Positions 16,496 through 25,600 of a stretch of 59,273 nt of DNA are shown here, one piece after another. This DNA comes from CAYNFH01 sp964396385. Its GTDB lineage: Bacteria; Armatimonadota; Chthonomonadetes; Chthonomonadales; CAJBBX01. The notes under the pieces were generated by a model. That model did no database searches. It was not told where the DNA came from and worked only from the letters and a program-made list of their open reading frames with translations. The position numbers and the translations under genes were made by a program. Position 1 is the stretch's first letter, and each line of letters starts with the position of its first letter. The stretch covers positions 1 to 59,273 of the forward strand of contig CAYNFH010000010.1 of NCBI GenBank assembly GCA_964396385.1, written 5' to 3'.

Positions 16496-17745
16496 TATCC
16501 TCTTATCTGTCCGTCTCCCCTAATCACGTACTTGTAGGTTGTCAGTTCCGCCAGGCCCATCGGGCCCCGCGCGTGGAGCTTCTGGTTGCTGATGCCCACC
16601 TCCGCGCCGAAGCCGAACTCGTAGCCGTCCGTGAACCGGGTGGAGGCGTTGACGTAGACGCAAGCGGAGTCAACCTCGTCCGTGAAGCGGCGCGCGGAGG
16701 TGTAGTCCTCCGTCACGATGGCTTCGCTATGGCGCGTCCCGTAGCGCGCGATGTGGTCCATCGCCTCCTCCAGGCCGCCCACCACGCGGACCGCCAGGAT
16801 GAGGTCCAGGTACTCGGTTGCCCAGTCCTCCTCGGTTGCCGGCACCACGTCCGGCACTGTCTCCCGGGTGCGCGGGCAGCCCCGGATCTCCACGCCGGCC
16901 GCACGCAGCCGGTCTGCCGCGACCGGCAGGAACTCCTCCGCGATAACGTCGTGGACGAGCAGCGTCTCCATGGCGTTGCACACCGAGGGCCGGGAGCACT
17001 TGGCGTTCACCACGATCTCCACCGCCTTGTCCAAGTCCGCGGAGGCGTCCACGTAGGTGTGGCAGTTGCCAGTGCCGGTCTCGATCACCGGCACGGTCGC
17101 GTTCTCGATGATGCTCTGGATCAGGCCGGCTCCTCCGCGCGGGATGAGCACGTCCACCAGTCCGTTCATGCGCATGAGCTCGCGCGCCGCCTCCCGGTCC
17201 GGCGACTCCACGAGCTGGATGGCCTCGCGCGGGAGCCCCTCCCGCGCCGCGGAATCGGCCAGAACGCGGGTTATCGCGGCATTGGAGCGCAGCGCCTCGG
17301 AGCCACCGCGCAGAATACAGGCGGTCCCGGCCTTGAGGCAGAGCGAGGCGGCTTCTGCGGTGACGTTGGGTCGCGACTCGTAGATGATGCCCACCACCCC
17401 GAGCGGGACGCGGACTCTCTGGATCTCCAGGCCGTTCGGCCGCCGCCACCCGTCCAGCACCTCCCCAATCGGGTCCGGAAGGGCCGCAACCTGGCGCAGT
17501 CCCTCCGCCATGGACGAGATCCGGGCGGGAGTGAGCGTCAGCCGGTCCACCATGGCGGAGGTCGTGCCGCGCTCTCGTGCCGCCGAGACGTCCAGCGCGT
17601 TCACCTGGAGAAGGTCGTCCTGGCCAGAGCAGAGCGCTTCGGCCATGGCGAGCAGAGCGCCATTCTTACGCGCGGTGGAAGCGGAGGCCAGGTGGCCGGC
17701 GGCGGCACGGGCGCGCTCGGCCATATCGCGTATGGTGCTGGACAT
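16495..17745 (-). CDS. proA: Glutamate-5-semialdehyde dehydrogenase (gamma-glutamyl phosphate reductase)
   Basis: Second enzyme of proline synthesis; it reduces gamma-glutamyl phosphate with NADPH. The protein has 416 residues from the ATG at 17745. Signatures are VPLGVVGIIYESRPNVTAEA (NADP domain), RGGSEALRSN and the catalytic Cys in RPSVCNAMETLL, with FGFGAEVGISNQKLHARGP near the end. An earlier in-frame ATG (17781) is rejected because the bases there spell TATAAT on this strand (17785-17780), a likely -10 box. It diverges from the membrane glycosyltransferase gene with their 5' regions overlapping. proB is not nearby. Confidence 0.95.
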   Translation of the reverse strand: MSSTIRDMAERARAAAGHLASASTARKNGALLAMAEALCSGQDDLLQVNALDVSAARERGTTSAMVDRLTLTPARISSMAEGLRQVAALPDPIGEVLDGWRRPNGLEIQRVRVPLGVVGIIYESRPNVTAEAASLCLKAGTACILRGGSEALRSNAAITRVLADSAAREGLPREAIQLVESPDREAARELMRMNGLVDVLIPRGGAGLIQSIIENATVPVIETGTGNCHTYVDASADLDKAVEIVVNAKCSRPSVCNAMETLLVHDVIAEEFLPVAADRLRAAGVEIRGCPRTRETVPDVVPATEEDWATEYLDLILAVRVVGGLEEAMDHIARYGTRHSEAIVTEDYTSARRFTDEVDSACVYVNASTRFTDGYEFGFGAEVGISNQKLHARGPMGLAELTTYKYVIRGDGQIRG

Positions 17746-17840
17746 GCGTAGGATGAATTCCGGTACTGCGGATGGTGCCATTATACCTGTGGCTGGGCGC
17801 GACGTTCACGCGCCGACCCAGTGAGGAAGGGCGTGGACGG

Positions 17841-19769
17841 ATGCCGCCGGTTCTAATTGGCACTCTGCTGTTCGGATGGTTGGCTCTGAGCGCCGCGGGC
17901 GCGGGGCACCGTCTGCTGAGGTGGATGGGCGTGCAGCCCACCGGCCGCCTGGAGCGCGCTGTACTGGCAGTCGGGCTCGGCGTGGGAATACTGCAGGCGC
18001 TGCCGTTCGCACTCTTCGTCCTGCACGCCGGATACACAGTGGTGTTTCGGACCGCCGCCGTCGTGCTCTTCCTTCTGCTCGCGCCGGACTGGCTTGCCGT
18101 GCTGAGGGGCGCATTCGCCAGGCCCAATAGTCAAGACCTCCCCCTCACCCCCTCCTTACGAAGGAGGGGGAACTCCCTCCCCTTACGAAGGGGAGGGTCG
18201 GGGAGGGGTTCGGTTAGTTGCGCTAAGTCGGACGGCTCAGACCGCGCTGAGAATTCGGAGACGCGCGCCTGGTGGTGGGTTGTGCCGGCCGCAGCCGCGT
18301 GCGCGTGGGCTGCCATCTACTTGCGCGCGCTCTGCCCGCCTACGGATATAGACGGGCTCTCCTACCACCTGCCAACCGCCATCCGCACGCTCCACGCACA
18401 CGGCTTTGCGCTGCTGCCGACCTTCACCTTCAGCAACTGGCCGTGGGAAGTGGAGTCCCTGTTCGCGCTTCTCCTGGCGCTGCACCCCATCGCACCCGCG
18501 GGCATAGTTCAGGCTCTCTTCGGGGCGGTGCTGATGGGCGCTACCTATCTCCAGGGACGCCTCGTGGGAGGTCGAGCCACCGGCCTCGCGGCGCTCGTGC
18601 TGCTCATGGTGTACCTGGTGTTCTGGGAGGAGATGTCGGAGGCGCACGTAGACCTGGGAACGACGCTGTTCGCAACATTGAGCGTGCTGGCGCTGCGCCG
18701 CCGTTGGATCGTGTTATCGGCTGTACTCGCCGGGCTGGCCGCCACGACCAAGCTGAACGGCCTCTACGTCATTGTCGCCATGTGCGCCGTCTATGCGCCC
18801 GTGGCGGCTCAAGAGGCCGGCAGCCCAGCGCAGATCGTGCGGCGCGTCCTTCGCTATGGGCTGGGCGCGTTCGCGGTGGTACTGCCGTGGTTCCTGAAGA
18901 CCTGGGTCCTAACCGGCAATCCGGTCTGGCCGCTCGCCTACCGCCTGTTCGATGGAAAGGAGTGGACCGCGGAGGGATGGCCCCGGATGCAGTACTACTA
19001 TCTGCTCCTCAACACGCTGCCCGGGCTGCCCATCACCCGCGGCGCGCTCTTGGGTATCCGGCTGGCACTCGTCGGGGTGGGAGTGGCTATCACGGCAGCG
19101 GTCTGGCGAGCGACCCGAAGGTCCGCACTCGCGGAGATGGGACGGTTCGCCGCGCTGTTCACCACGCTCGCGTGGTTTGGCTCGGGATTTATCCTCCGCT
19201 TCTTGCTGCCGATCTACCCGTGCGTCGCAGTCTGCGCTGCCGCCGCGCTCCGGAGAAGGGAACGGAAGTGGATGCCGGCTCTAGCCGTCGCGGCCATCCT
19301 CCTCAGCGCCCGGATCGTGGTCCGGGCGGGCGCGCCGGACCTCGCCACGGCAGTTCGGACGGCACTTGGCATTATGGGTAGGGATGCCTATCTGGAGCGC
19401 CGGCTCCCGGACTACCTTGTGGTAGAGTTCGCTGATGTCCACCTCCCGCCGGACAGCCGCCTCCTGGTAGGGACCTGGGACGAAAGCTCGGCCTACTACC
19501 GGTCAATGGCCTACCGGTGCACCTACTGGCTCCAGGACTCGGTGCACTACGACTCGCAAGCCCACCTCCTCGCGGACCTCCGGCGGCTCGGCGTAACGCA
19601 CCTCGTGCTCAAGCCCATGGATGAGCCGTGGTGCCAGAAGAGTATCGCCTGCCGCGCGCGTCGCCGGGACGAATCTGTTTCGCTATCCCAGTTGGCTTCC
19701 GAGCACGGCACACCGCTCTTCGCGGCGAACGGCTACACGCTGTATCGCTTATCCCTTTTGGTACACTAA
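17841..19769 (+). CDS. Polytopic membrane glycosyltransferase-like protein (GT-C type)
   Basis: A 642-residue protein with about ten hydrophobic segments and a soluble C-terminus. This is the architecture of GT-C polyprenol-phosphate-sugar-dependent glycosyltransferases (ArnT/PMT-like). The acidic pair DIDGLSYHLP after the first helices is placed like the catalytic Asp loop of those enzymes. The ATG at 17841 follows GAGGAAGGG; an upstream ATG (17772) overlaps the proA promoter region. Bases 18136-18214, an intergenic-type repeat, are read in frame as about 28 Arg/Gly/Pro/Ser-rich residues in a loop. A GT2 gene follows after three bases and may make its lipid-linked donor. Confidence 0.65.
   Translation: MPPVLIGTLLFGWLALSAAGAGHRLLRWMGVQPTGRLERAVLAVGLGVGILQALPFALFVLHAGYTVVFRTAAVVLFLLLAPDWLAVLRGAFARPNSQDLPLTPSLRRRGNSLPLRRGGSGRGSVSCAKSDGSDRAENSETRAWWWVVPAAAACAWAAIYLRALCPPTDIDGLSYHLPTAIRTLHAHGFALLPTFTFSNWPWEVESLFALLLALHPIAPAGIVQALFGAVLMGATYLQGRLVGGRATGLAALVLLMVYLVFWEEMSEAHVDLGTTLFATLSVLALRRRWIVLSAVLAGLAATTKLNGLYVIVAMCAVYAPVAAQEAGSPAQIVRRVLRYGLGAFAVVLPWFLKTWVLTGNPVWPLAYRLFDGKEWTAEGWPRMQYYYLLLNTLPGLPITRGALLGIRLALVGVGVAITAAVWRATRRSALAEMGRFAALFTTLAWFGSGFILRFLLPIYPCVAVCAAAALRRRERKWMPALAVAAILLSARIVVRAGAPDLATAVRTALGIMGRDAYLERRLPDYLVVEFADVHLPPDSRLLVGTWDESSAYYRSMAYRCTYWLQDSVHYDSQAHLLADLRRLGVTHLVLKPMDEPWCQKSIACRARRRDESVSLSQLASEHGTPLFAANGYTLYRLSLLVH
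18136..18214. repeat. Double-hairpin G/C repeat inside a coding region
   Basis: Two perfect 10-bp hairpins, each with an ACG loop: CCCCCTCCTT/AAGGAGGGGG (18148-18170) and CCCTCCCCTT/AAGGGGAGGG (18175-18197). Outer arms ACCTCCCCCTCACCCC and GGGGAGGGGTT flank them. It is inserted in frame in the glycosyltransferase gene and encodes LPLTPSLRRRGNSLPLRRGG. Confidence 0.85.
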
Positions 19770-19772
19770 ACC

Positions 19773-20585
19773 ATGTTCCTCGGGAAGCGTATCGCCGTGG
19801 TTATGCCGGCCTACAACGCGGAGAAGACCCTGCACCGCGTGGTAGAGGACCTGCCGGAAGGCGTTGTGGACGAACTGGTGCTGGTGGACGACGCCAGCGC
19901 GGATCAGACCGCCCAGCTTGCGCGGTCCCTTGGCCTTACGGTGCTGCGCCACCGGGCCAACCTGGGGTACGGAGGCAACCAGAAGACCTGCTTCGCGGCC
20001 GCCCTGAGCACCGGGGCGGACATCGTAGTGATGGTGCACCCGGACTACCAGTACTCTCCGAAGCTGGTGGGCGCGATGGCCTGGATGCTCCTCTCGGAAG
20101 AGTACGACGTAGTGATGGCCTCCCGAATCCTGGGCAAGGGCGCTCTGCAGGGCGGCATGCCGCGCTACAAGTACTTCGCCAATCGTCTGCTCACCGCGCT
20201 CCAGAACGTGCTCATGGGCGTGAAGCTCTCCGAGTTCCACAGCGGCTACCGGGCCTACACCCGCGAGGCGCTCGAGAAGCTGCCGCTGGGCGAAAATTCG
20301 GACGACTTCGTCTTCGACAACCAGATCATCGCGCAGGCGGTGCGGTTTGGCCTGCGCATTGGCGAGATCTCCTGTCCCACCCGGTACTTCCCGGAGGCGT
20401 CCTCCATCAACTTCCGCCGCAGCATCAAATATGGACTGGGCGTGTTGGCGACCTCCGTCCTTTACCGCCTGGACGCGTGGCGACTCATCCACCATCGGCT
20501 CTTCTCCCCGAACGGCCGGCGGCTGCCCCTCGACCGCGTGTCCGACGGGGCGGTAGTGCTCCAGCCGGTCCTCTCCCGCGACTAA
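19773..20585 (+). CDS. Family 2 glycosyltransferase (polyprenyl-phosphate sugar synthase-like)
   Basis: A 270-residue GT-A enzyme of the dolichol/polyprenyl-phosphate mannose synthase group. It starts with VVMPAYNAEKTLHRVV, has the nucleotide-binding VDDASADQT and the metal motif MVHPDYQYSP in place of the usual DADLQ, and later SGYRAYTREAL and the RYFPEASSINFRRS tail common to this group. No C-terminal membrane helix is evident. It begins three bases after the membrane glycosyltransferase. A reasonable inference is that it charges a polyprenyl phosphate used by that enzyme. The sugar is unknown. The 102 bases after it hold only the xylB ribosome-binding site. Confidence 0.85.
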   Translation: MFLGKRIAVVMPAYNAEKTLHRVVEDLPEGVVDELVLVDDASADQTAQLARSLGLTVLRHRANLGYGGNQKTCFAAALSTGADIVVMVHPDYQYSPKLVGAMAWMLLSEEYDVVMASRILGKGALQGGMPRYKYFANRLLTALQNVLMGVKLSEFHSGYRAYTREALEKLPLGENSDDFVFDNQIIAQAVRFGLRIGEISCPTRYFPEASSINFRRSIKYGLGVLATSVLYRLDAWRLIHHRLFSPNGRRLPLDRVSDGAVVLQPVLSRD

Positions 20586-20687
20586 CGCGCCTGCCTTCGG
20601 CTCCCGCGCACCGCTGCGAGCGAAGGAAGGCGAGCCGCCGCCATCGAAACGGATGGGCGACGAACTCGGCCAGAGGGAGGACACCCC

Positions 20688-22217
20688 ATGCCATACCTGC
20701 TCGGCATTGACATAGGCACCAGCGGCACCAAGACTATCCTGATAGACGAGACGGGCCGCGTGCACGCTCGCGCCATCCAGGAGTATCCGCTCTACGGTCC
20801 GCGTCCACTCTGGTCCGAACAGAACCCGGCCGACTGGTGGGCCGCGACGACCGGCACGGTGGCCAAGGTGCTTCAGGAGTCCGGCGTGGACCGGAAGGAT
20901 ATCCGCGGGGTCGGGCTGTCCGGGCAAATGCACGGAGCTGTTTTCCTGGACGAGAACGACGAGGTCCTGCGACCGGCCATCCTCTGGAACGACCAGCGCA
21001 CTCAGGCGGAGTGCGACTGGATCATGGAGGCGGTGGGGCGGGACCGCGTAGTGGAGCTGACCAGCAACCCGGTGCTCACCGGCTTCACCGCTCCCAAGAT
21101 CGTCTGGCTGCGGAATAACGAGCCGGAACTCTTCGCCCGCGTCCGCAAAGTGCTGCTGCCCAAGGACTACATCCGCCTCAAGCTCACGGGCGAGTACGCG
21201 ACGGAGGTGTCGGACGCTTCCGGGACCTCTCTGTTCAACGTGACGAAGCGCGAGTGGGCGGGAGAGATGCTGGAGCGGTGCGCCATTCCCAAAGAGTGGA
21301 TGCCGCGGTCCTACGAGTCGCCGGAGGTCAGCGGGAAGGTGAACGCCGCCGCGGCGGCGGCAACCGGTCTGGCGGAGGGCACGCCCGTGGTGGGTGGCGG
21401 CGGCGACCAGGCGGCCGGCGCCGTGGGCAACGGAATCGTCGAAACCGGCATCGTCTCCTCCACAGTAGGGACATCGGGGGTGGTGTTCGCCTTCAGCGAC
21501 ACACCGGAGGTGGACCCCGGGCTCCGGCTGCACACGTTCTGCCACGCCGTGCCGGGTAAGTGGCACCTGATGGGGGTCATGCTGTCGGCGGGTGGGTCGC
21601 TTCAGTGGTATCGGGACACCTTCATGCAGCCGGAGAAGGTGGTGGCCGGCGCGCTGATGAAGGACCCGTACGAGCTGATCACCGCGGAGGCGGCGCAGGT
21701 CCCGGAGGGGGCGGAGGGCCTTATCTTCCTGCCGTACCTGACCGGCGAGCGGACGCCGTACCCGAACCCGAACGCACGGGGCGTATTCTTCGGGATCACC
21801 AGGCGGTGCGACAGGGCATACTTCGCGCGGGCCATCCTGGAAGGGGTGGCGTTCGGGCTACGGGACTCGTTCGAAATAATGAAGGAGATGAAGCTGCCCA
21901 TCCGGCAGGTGCGCGCTTCGGGTGGAGGCTCGCGGAGCAGTCTCTGGAGGCAGATCCAGGCGGACGTGACGGGCCACACGCACGTAACTATCAACGTGGA
22001 CGAGGGACCCGCGCTGGGCGTGGCGCTGCTGGCAGGCGTCGGATCCGGCGTCTATCCGAGCGTGGAGGAGGCGTGCCGCAGCGTAATCCGTGTGGACAAG
22101 GAGACCAGCCCTTGCGCGGTCAACCGTGCCGCCTACGACCGCTTCTACAAGGTCTACCGGAACCTCTATGCGCATATCAAGAGCGACTTCGCTGACCTGG
22201 CTGGGATCATCGGGTAG
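20688..22217 (+). CDS. xylB: Xylulokinase
   Basis: FGGY-family kinase, 509 residues, that phosphorylates D-xylulose for the pentose phosphate pathway. Seen are GIDIGTSGTKT (residues 5-15), GLSGQMHGAV (the xylulose-binding segment), WNDQRTQAE, and Asp near residue 239 in GGGGDQAAGAVG, which corresponds to the catalytic base. The ATP region is ASGGGSRSSLWRQIQAD. GAGGGAGGA precedes the ATG. A xylose-isomerase-like gene is in the window at 44087-45118, far from it. The next gene encodes a secreted protein with no obvious metabolic link. Confidence 0.93.
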   Translation: MPYLLGIDIGTSGTKTILIDETGRVHARAIQEYPLYGPRPLWSEQNPADWWAATTGTVAKVLQESGVDRKDIRGVGLSGQMHGAVFLDENDEVLRPAILWNDQRTQAECDWIMEAVGRDRVVELTSNPVLTGFTAPKIVWLRNNEPELFARVRKVLLPKDYIRLKLTGEYATEVSDASGTSLFNVTKREWAGEMLERCAIPKEWMPRSYESPEVSGKVNAAAAAATGLAEGTPVVGGGGDQAAGAVGNGIVETGIVSSTVGTSGVVFAFSDTPEVDPGLRLHTFCHAVPGKWHLMGVMLSAGGSLQWYRDTFMQPEKVVAGALMKDPYELITAEAAQVPEGAEGLIFLPYLTGERTPYPNPNARGVFFGITRRCDRAYFARAILEGVAFGLRDSFEIMKEMKLPIRQVRASGGGSRSSLWRQIQADVTGHTHVTINVDEGPALGVALLAGVGSGVYPSVEEACRSVIRVDKETSPCAVNRAAYDRFYKVYRNLYAHIKSDFADLAGIIG

Positions 22218-22224
22218 GTGTCAG

Positions 22225-22737
22225 ATGCGAACGAAACGTCTGACGCGTCTTACCATCGCCGCCAGCATCGCAGCCGCGCTTGTGGGATTGGCGCTGACCG
22301 CCCGGGCCGAGCACTTTGACATCCTGCTCCAGGTGGAGGGCAGCGGGAACAAGGTGCAGGCGTCCATGGATACCACGCCGCCGATAGGCGGGGTGAACCC
22401 GCGCCCGGTGCTCAAGGTGAAGTCCGGCGAGCAGGTGCGGGTGGCGTGGACCATGAAGAGCGCCTATCCGCACGGTACCATGAAGGCCGTCACGGTCCAC
22501 TTCTTTGTGGTCCGGGAGGACCACATCGGCCAGAAGCCGGTGCCGAACCCCGCGGGACCGGCGGGTGTGGTGGACAACAGCTTCGTGATGGACTTCTCTC
22601 CCACGGCGAGCGCCAACGGGGCTTTGCGGTTCCGCGCCCCGGAGCCCGGGAACTACCTGGTGCGGGTCCAGAGCGAGAACACGTACCAGGAGCACGACCA
22701 CGAGCACTTCTCCGCCGTGGATCTACAGGTGGAGTGA
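22225..22737 (+). CDS. Secreted conserved protein of unknown function
   Basis: A 170-residue exported protein. The first 28 residues form a clear signal peptide (basic MRTKRLTRL, hydrophobic core, LTARAEH cleavage region). The mature part is predicted to be all-beta and contains PPIGGVNPRPVLKVKSGEQV, HFFVVREDHIGQ and EPGNYLVRVQSENT, then a His-rich HDHEHFSAVDLQ end. Similar secreted proteins of unknown function are familiar from Planctomycetes-like genomes, by recollection only. The gene starts 7 bases after xylB and is followed by a hairpin and the AIM24 gene. The ATG at 22225 is chosen to give the signal peptide. Confidence 0.7.
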   Translation: MRTKRLTRLTIAASIAAALVGLALTARAEHFDILLQVEGSGNKVQASMDTTPPIGGVNPRPVLKVKSGEQVRVAWTMKSAYPHGTMKAVTVHFFVVREDHIGQKPVPNPAGPAGVVDNSFVMDFSPTASANGALRFRAPEPGNYLVRVQSENTYQEHDHEHFSAVDLQVE

Positions 22738-22740
22738 ATT

Positions 22741-22791
22741 GATGGGTTGATGGTTGATGGACCGGATTCATCCCTCATCCTTCATCCCTCT
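22741..22791. repeat. Intergenic hairpin (GATGGGTTGATGG-word arms)
   Basis: GATGGGTTGATGGTTGATGG (22741-22760) is opposed by TCATCCCTCATCCTTCATCC (22769-22788), with ACCGGATT in the loop. It ends seven bases before the AIM24 gene's AGGAGG site, so the hairpin could expose or occlude translation initiation. Confidence 0.8.
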
Positions 22792-22803
22792 TAGGAGGAT
22801 ACA

Positions 22804-23577
22804 ATGCCGGTTCCGATGTTGCTTCCGACCGCCGGGCAGGACGCGAGCTTCGCGGGCGTCGCGTTCCACATCCAGGGCGAGCTTGTTCCTGTGCTCCACG
22901 TGGAGCTCCAGGACATGCCGATCTACTTCGAGCACCACATCCTGCTGTGGAAAGACCCGTACGTCCAGATCAACGTGAAGTCGCTATCCGGGGCGTTCAA
23001 GCGGATGATCGCTGGCATGCCTATCTTCATGACGGAGGCGCGCGGTCCGGGCCGAATCGGGTTCAGCCGGGATGGGGTGGGTCACATCTTTGCCATGCCC
23101 CTGCGCGCGGGTCAGGGCATGGACGTGCGGGAGCACCAGTTCATCGCCGCGACGGACAACGTGGACTTCACCTTCACCTGGAACAAGGGAGCGGCCAACA
23201 TCCTGTTCGGCGGAGTGGGATTCTTTATCGACACGTTCACGTGCCGGGCGGGGGATGGGCTGCTCTGGCTGCACGGCTACGGCAACGTGTTTGAGGTAGT
23301 GCTCCAACCGGGTGAACAGATCGACATCGAGCCGGGAGGCTGGATCTATAAGGACCGCTCCGTGCAGATGGAGACCATGTTCCAGGGGATCAAGACGGGG
23401 TTCCTGGCGAGCGCCGGACGGCTGTTCTGGAACCGCTTTACCGGCCCCGGACGTGTGGGCGTGCAGTCGATGTACATGCCGGACGTAGCGGGTGCGGCCT
23501 CCGCCGGGGACAACACCGGTAACGTGGCCGGATCGGTAGTCGGCGGGCTGCTGAAGGGAATCACCGGAGGACAGTAG
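22804..23577 (+). CDS. AIM24-family protein
   Basis: A 257-residue member of the AIM24/TIGR00266 family of all-beta proteins, whose biochemical role is not established. Visible family elements are QGELVPVLHVEL near the start, KRMIAGMPIFMTEARGPGRIGFS, GHIFAMPLRAGQGMDVREHQ, and a glycine-rich C-terminus. AGGAGG stands seven bases before the ATG. It follows a secreted protein gene across a word-repeat hairpin. No membrane segment or signal peptide is obvious. Confidence 0.85.
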   Translation: MPVPMLLPTAGQDASFAGVAFHIQGELVPVLHVELQDMPIYFEHHILLWKDPYVQINVKSLSGAFKRMIAGMPIFMTEARGPGRIGFSRDGVGHIFAMPLRAGQGMDVREHQFIAATDNVDFTFTWNKGAANILFGGVGFFIDTFTCRAGDGLLWLHGYGNVFEVVLQPGEQIDIEPGGWIYKDRSVQMETMFQGIKTGFLASAGRLFWNRFTGPGRVGVQSMYMPDVAGAASAGDNTGNVAGSVVGGLLKGITGGQ

Positions 23578-23589
23578 GCAGGCGGCAGG

Positions 23590-23755
23590 AAACCGTGGGG
23601 CTCACCCGGGGCTAAAGTCGCCGGGCTACGAGGAACCGTCCTAATGGACGAACGACACAGATAGGCACTTACAGGAACCATTGTTCCAGCAAACCGATTC
23701 TGTACCGCCCGTCCGCGAGGACGGTTCATTCTAGACGGGGGATTCATCCCCCGGC
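23590..23755. repeat. Long compound inverted repeat (GGGCTAAAGTCGCCGGGCTACGA family)
   Basis: GAACCGTCCT (23633-23642) and AGGACGGTTC (23718-23727) form a perfect stem. Outside it CCGGGGCTAAAGTCGCCGGG is an imperfect inverse of the right-hand GACGGGGGATTCATCCCCCG, which is itself a small palindrome (GGGGGAT/ATCCCCC). It occupies nearly all of the gap between the AIM24 gene and the leftward cytochrome gene. Confidence 0.75.
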
Positions 23756-23757
23756 AC

Positions 23758-24237
23758 CTACCGGCGCTCTCCGCCTTCGCGCTCTCCGCCTTCGCGCCGC
23801 TCACCGGCAGGACGGCCCTCGCCCATAGCGGGGCTGTTTTCCGGCATAGGGCGGCCATGGTGGCAGGTGAAGCAGGTGACCTGCCGACCCACTACACGAT
23901 AGTGTGCGTTGATGTCGTTGGTCATCACAATCATGTCGCGCGCGATCCGTTTCTCTTTCTTGTCATCACGCGCCCAGCTCCGAGGGTCTCCGGGGCGGAC
24001 TACGTGGCAGAAGTCGCAGCGGACGCCCAGGGATGCGCTTACCTTGCGCATGACATCGATGACTTGCTGTGGCGACATTCCCTTGAGCACCTTAATGTTG
24101 TAGAGGTGCTGCGGTCCAGGCGGCCGCCTGCCCTGTGGGCGCTCCTGGGCGGTGCTGAGCGCGGCCAGCGCGACTACCGGGGCTATAATGCCGACGGCTG
24201 CCAGGAAGCGGCGGGTCTGCTTGTGGCTTGGGGACAT
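23758..24237 (-). CDS. Dihaem c-type cytochrome (reaction-centre cytochrome-like)
   Basis: An exported 159-residue cytochrome. The start at 24237 follows GAGAGGAGAG and gives a signal peptide (RRFLAAVGIIAPVVALAALS). Two CxxCH haem sites are present, CDFCH and CFTCH, about 50 residues apart. The pattern LKGMSPQQVIDVMRKV... LGVRCDFCHV resembles the two-haem version of the photosynthetic reaction-centre cytochrome subunit fold found in many non-phototrophs. The tail is rich in Glu, Arg and Gly (GERREGGEREGG). It is probably periplasmic and a general electron carrier. It shares direction with the ferritin-VIT1 gene upstream. Confidence 0.85.
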   Translation of the reverse strand: MSPSHKQTRRFLAAVGIIAPVVALAALSTAQERPQGRRPPGPQHLYNIKVLKGMSPQQVIDVMRKVSASLGVRCDFCHVVRPGDPRSWARDDKKEKRIARDMIVMTNDINAHYRVVGRQVTCFTCHHGRPMPENSPAMGEGRPAGERREGGEREGGERR

Positions 24238-24295
24238 CGACTCAGTCTCTCCTCTCTCGACAACAAAACTATAACGGCTGGGTCCGGTTGCGTAA

Positions 24296-25453
24296 CTATA
24301 CCATTTTGAAGAGGACACCCAGGCCGTAAGTGATCACGGCTTCCACCACGCCTACCACGGTCATCTCCATGCCGGAGGCGAACCAGCTCCGGGCGGTCAC
24401 CACGCTCTTGGCCGCCCCGACGGCGAAGTGCGCCAGCGTGCTGATGACGGCCGAAGCGACTACGGCGCTCATGCCGCGGGCGAACAGGAACGGCAGCACG
24501 GGGATGAAGGCGCCCAATGCGGTAGAGAGGGCCGCTGAAACCATGGATATCCAGGGGCTGGGGAAGTGCCTGTCGGAGAGCCCCAGCTCCTCCTGCGCCA
24601 TGGTCTTCAGGAAGAGCTCCGGCTGCGCGCCGATGGTGTCGGCCATGCGCCTGGACTCCTCCTCCGTAAAGCCCTTGAGCTGGTAGATGAGCGCCAGCTC
24701 CTCTCGCTCATGCTCCGGGCTCTCCAGGATCTCCCGCCGCTCCCGCGCGATCTCCGCCTCGTACACCTCCCGTTCGGACTTGGTGGCGAGGAACGCCCCA
24801 GAGCCCATGGACAAGGCGCTGGCCAGCATGCCGAACATGCCGGCGACCACCACCTGGTGACTGTTGCCGGTATAGCCAGCCATGCCGCTGACGATACCGA
24901 ACACCGCGCCCAGGCCGTCGTTGATGCCGTAGATGGCGTCGCCGATCCAGCTCCCGGTGGAGACGTGCCACTTCTCGCCCTTGAGGATCGCCTCCAGCTT
25001 GCCCGCCGGATGATCGTGCGGGCGCATCCCACCGAGGAGGTGCGAGTGTTCCTTCTCCTCGCCCTCGATCTCCTCGAAAAGACTGCGGGACGTGGGGTCG
25101 CTGTCGATGATGCTCGCCTGGGAGTCGAAGTAGGCGATGTTGCGCTCCTCCTCCACCTCCATCCGCCGCAGCATGGTCTCCGCGCCGAGGAGCTGGGCGG
25201 CGACTCGATCCGCGAGCCGGACGGGCGAGGGGCCCTGCCGGGGCGTGCCGCCCAGCGCCGTGATGCGCTCTCCAAACCGCACCGCGTGACCGGACTCGGC
25301 GTCCGCGAGCCTGTAGAAGATCTCCCGACGCCGCGAATCCGGCTCGCGGTCACCCAGCAGCCGGTAGAGCTGCGCGGCCCGCAGCTCCCGGTCAATCGCT
25401 TCCTGCAGCGCCTGGATAAGCCGTGGATCCGGCGTGTTAGTCCCTTCAGCCAT
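24296..25453 (-). CDS. Ferritin-like/VIT1 fusion (membrane-bound ferritin)
   Basis: A 385-residue two-domain protein. Residues about 10-150 form a rubrerythrin-like ferritin domain with metal ligands in helices (AIDRELRAAQLYR, DAESGHAVRF, EEERNIAYFD, EGEEKEHSHLL). The rest is a CCC1/VIT1 transporter with WIGDAIYGINDGLGAVFGIV and about five membrane helices. This is the architecture of MbfA-type proteins, which bind ferrous iron and export it under oxidative stress. The start at 25453 is used because upstream codons fall in a repeat element. A role in iron or manganese efflux follows from the family. Confidence 0.9.
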   Translation of the reverse strand: MAEGTNTPDPRLIQALQEAIDRELRAAQLYRLLGDREPDSRRREIFYRLADAESGHAVRFGERITALGGTPRQGPSPVRLADRVAAQLLGAETMLRRMEVEEERNIAYFDSQASIIDSDPTSRSLFEEIEGEEKEHSHLLGGMRPHDHPAGKLEAILKGEKWHVSTGSWIGDAIYGINDGLGAVFGIVSGMAGYTGNSHQVVVAGMFGMLASALSMGSGAFLATKSEREVYEAEIARERREILESPEHEREELALIYQLKGFTEEESRRMADTIGAQPELFLKTMAQEELGLSDRHFPSPWISMVSAALSTALGAFIPVLPFLFARGMSAVVASAVISTLAHFAVGAAKSVVTARSWFASGMEMTVVGVVEAVITYGLGVLFKMV

Positions 25454-25494
25454 GATGCCGATAATTAGACCCACGAAGGCGATGCCCCTGCTGG

Positions 25495-25600
25495 GAAGGT
25501 GAGAGGTGAGAGGCTGCGGAAGCCCCCCAGCCCCCAATACTGGGGGAGCAGAAGGAATCCGGATTCCGGCTATCACCCATCACCTCTCACCTCTCACCTA
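25495..25600. repeat. Intergenic hairpin (AGGTGAGAGG-word arms) with nested palindromes
   Basis: AGGTGAGAGGTGAGAGG (25497-25513) is opposed by CACCTCTCACCTCTCACC (25580-25598). Inside are CCCCCA/TGGGGG (25531-25546) and the perfect palindrome GGAATCCGGATTCC (25554-25567), which recurs at 31534-31547. It occupies a third of the 312-base gap before the sigma-factor gene. The remaining 165 bases hold no recognisable element; the sigma-gene promoter must be there. Confidence 0.8.
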
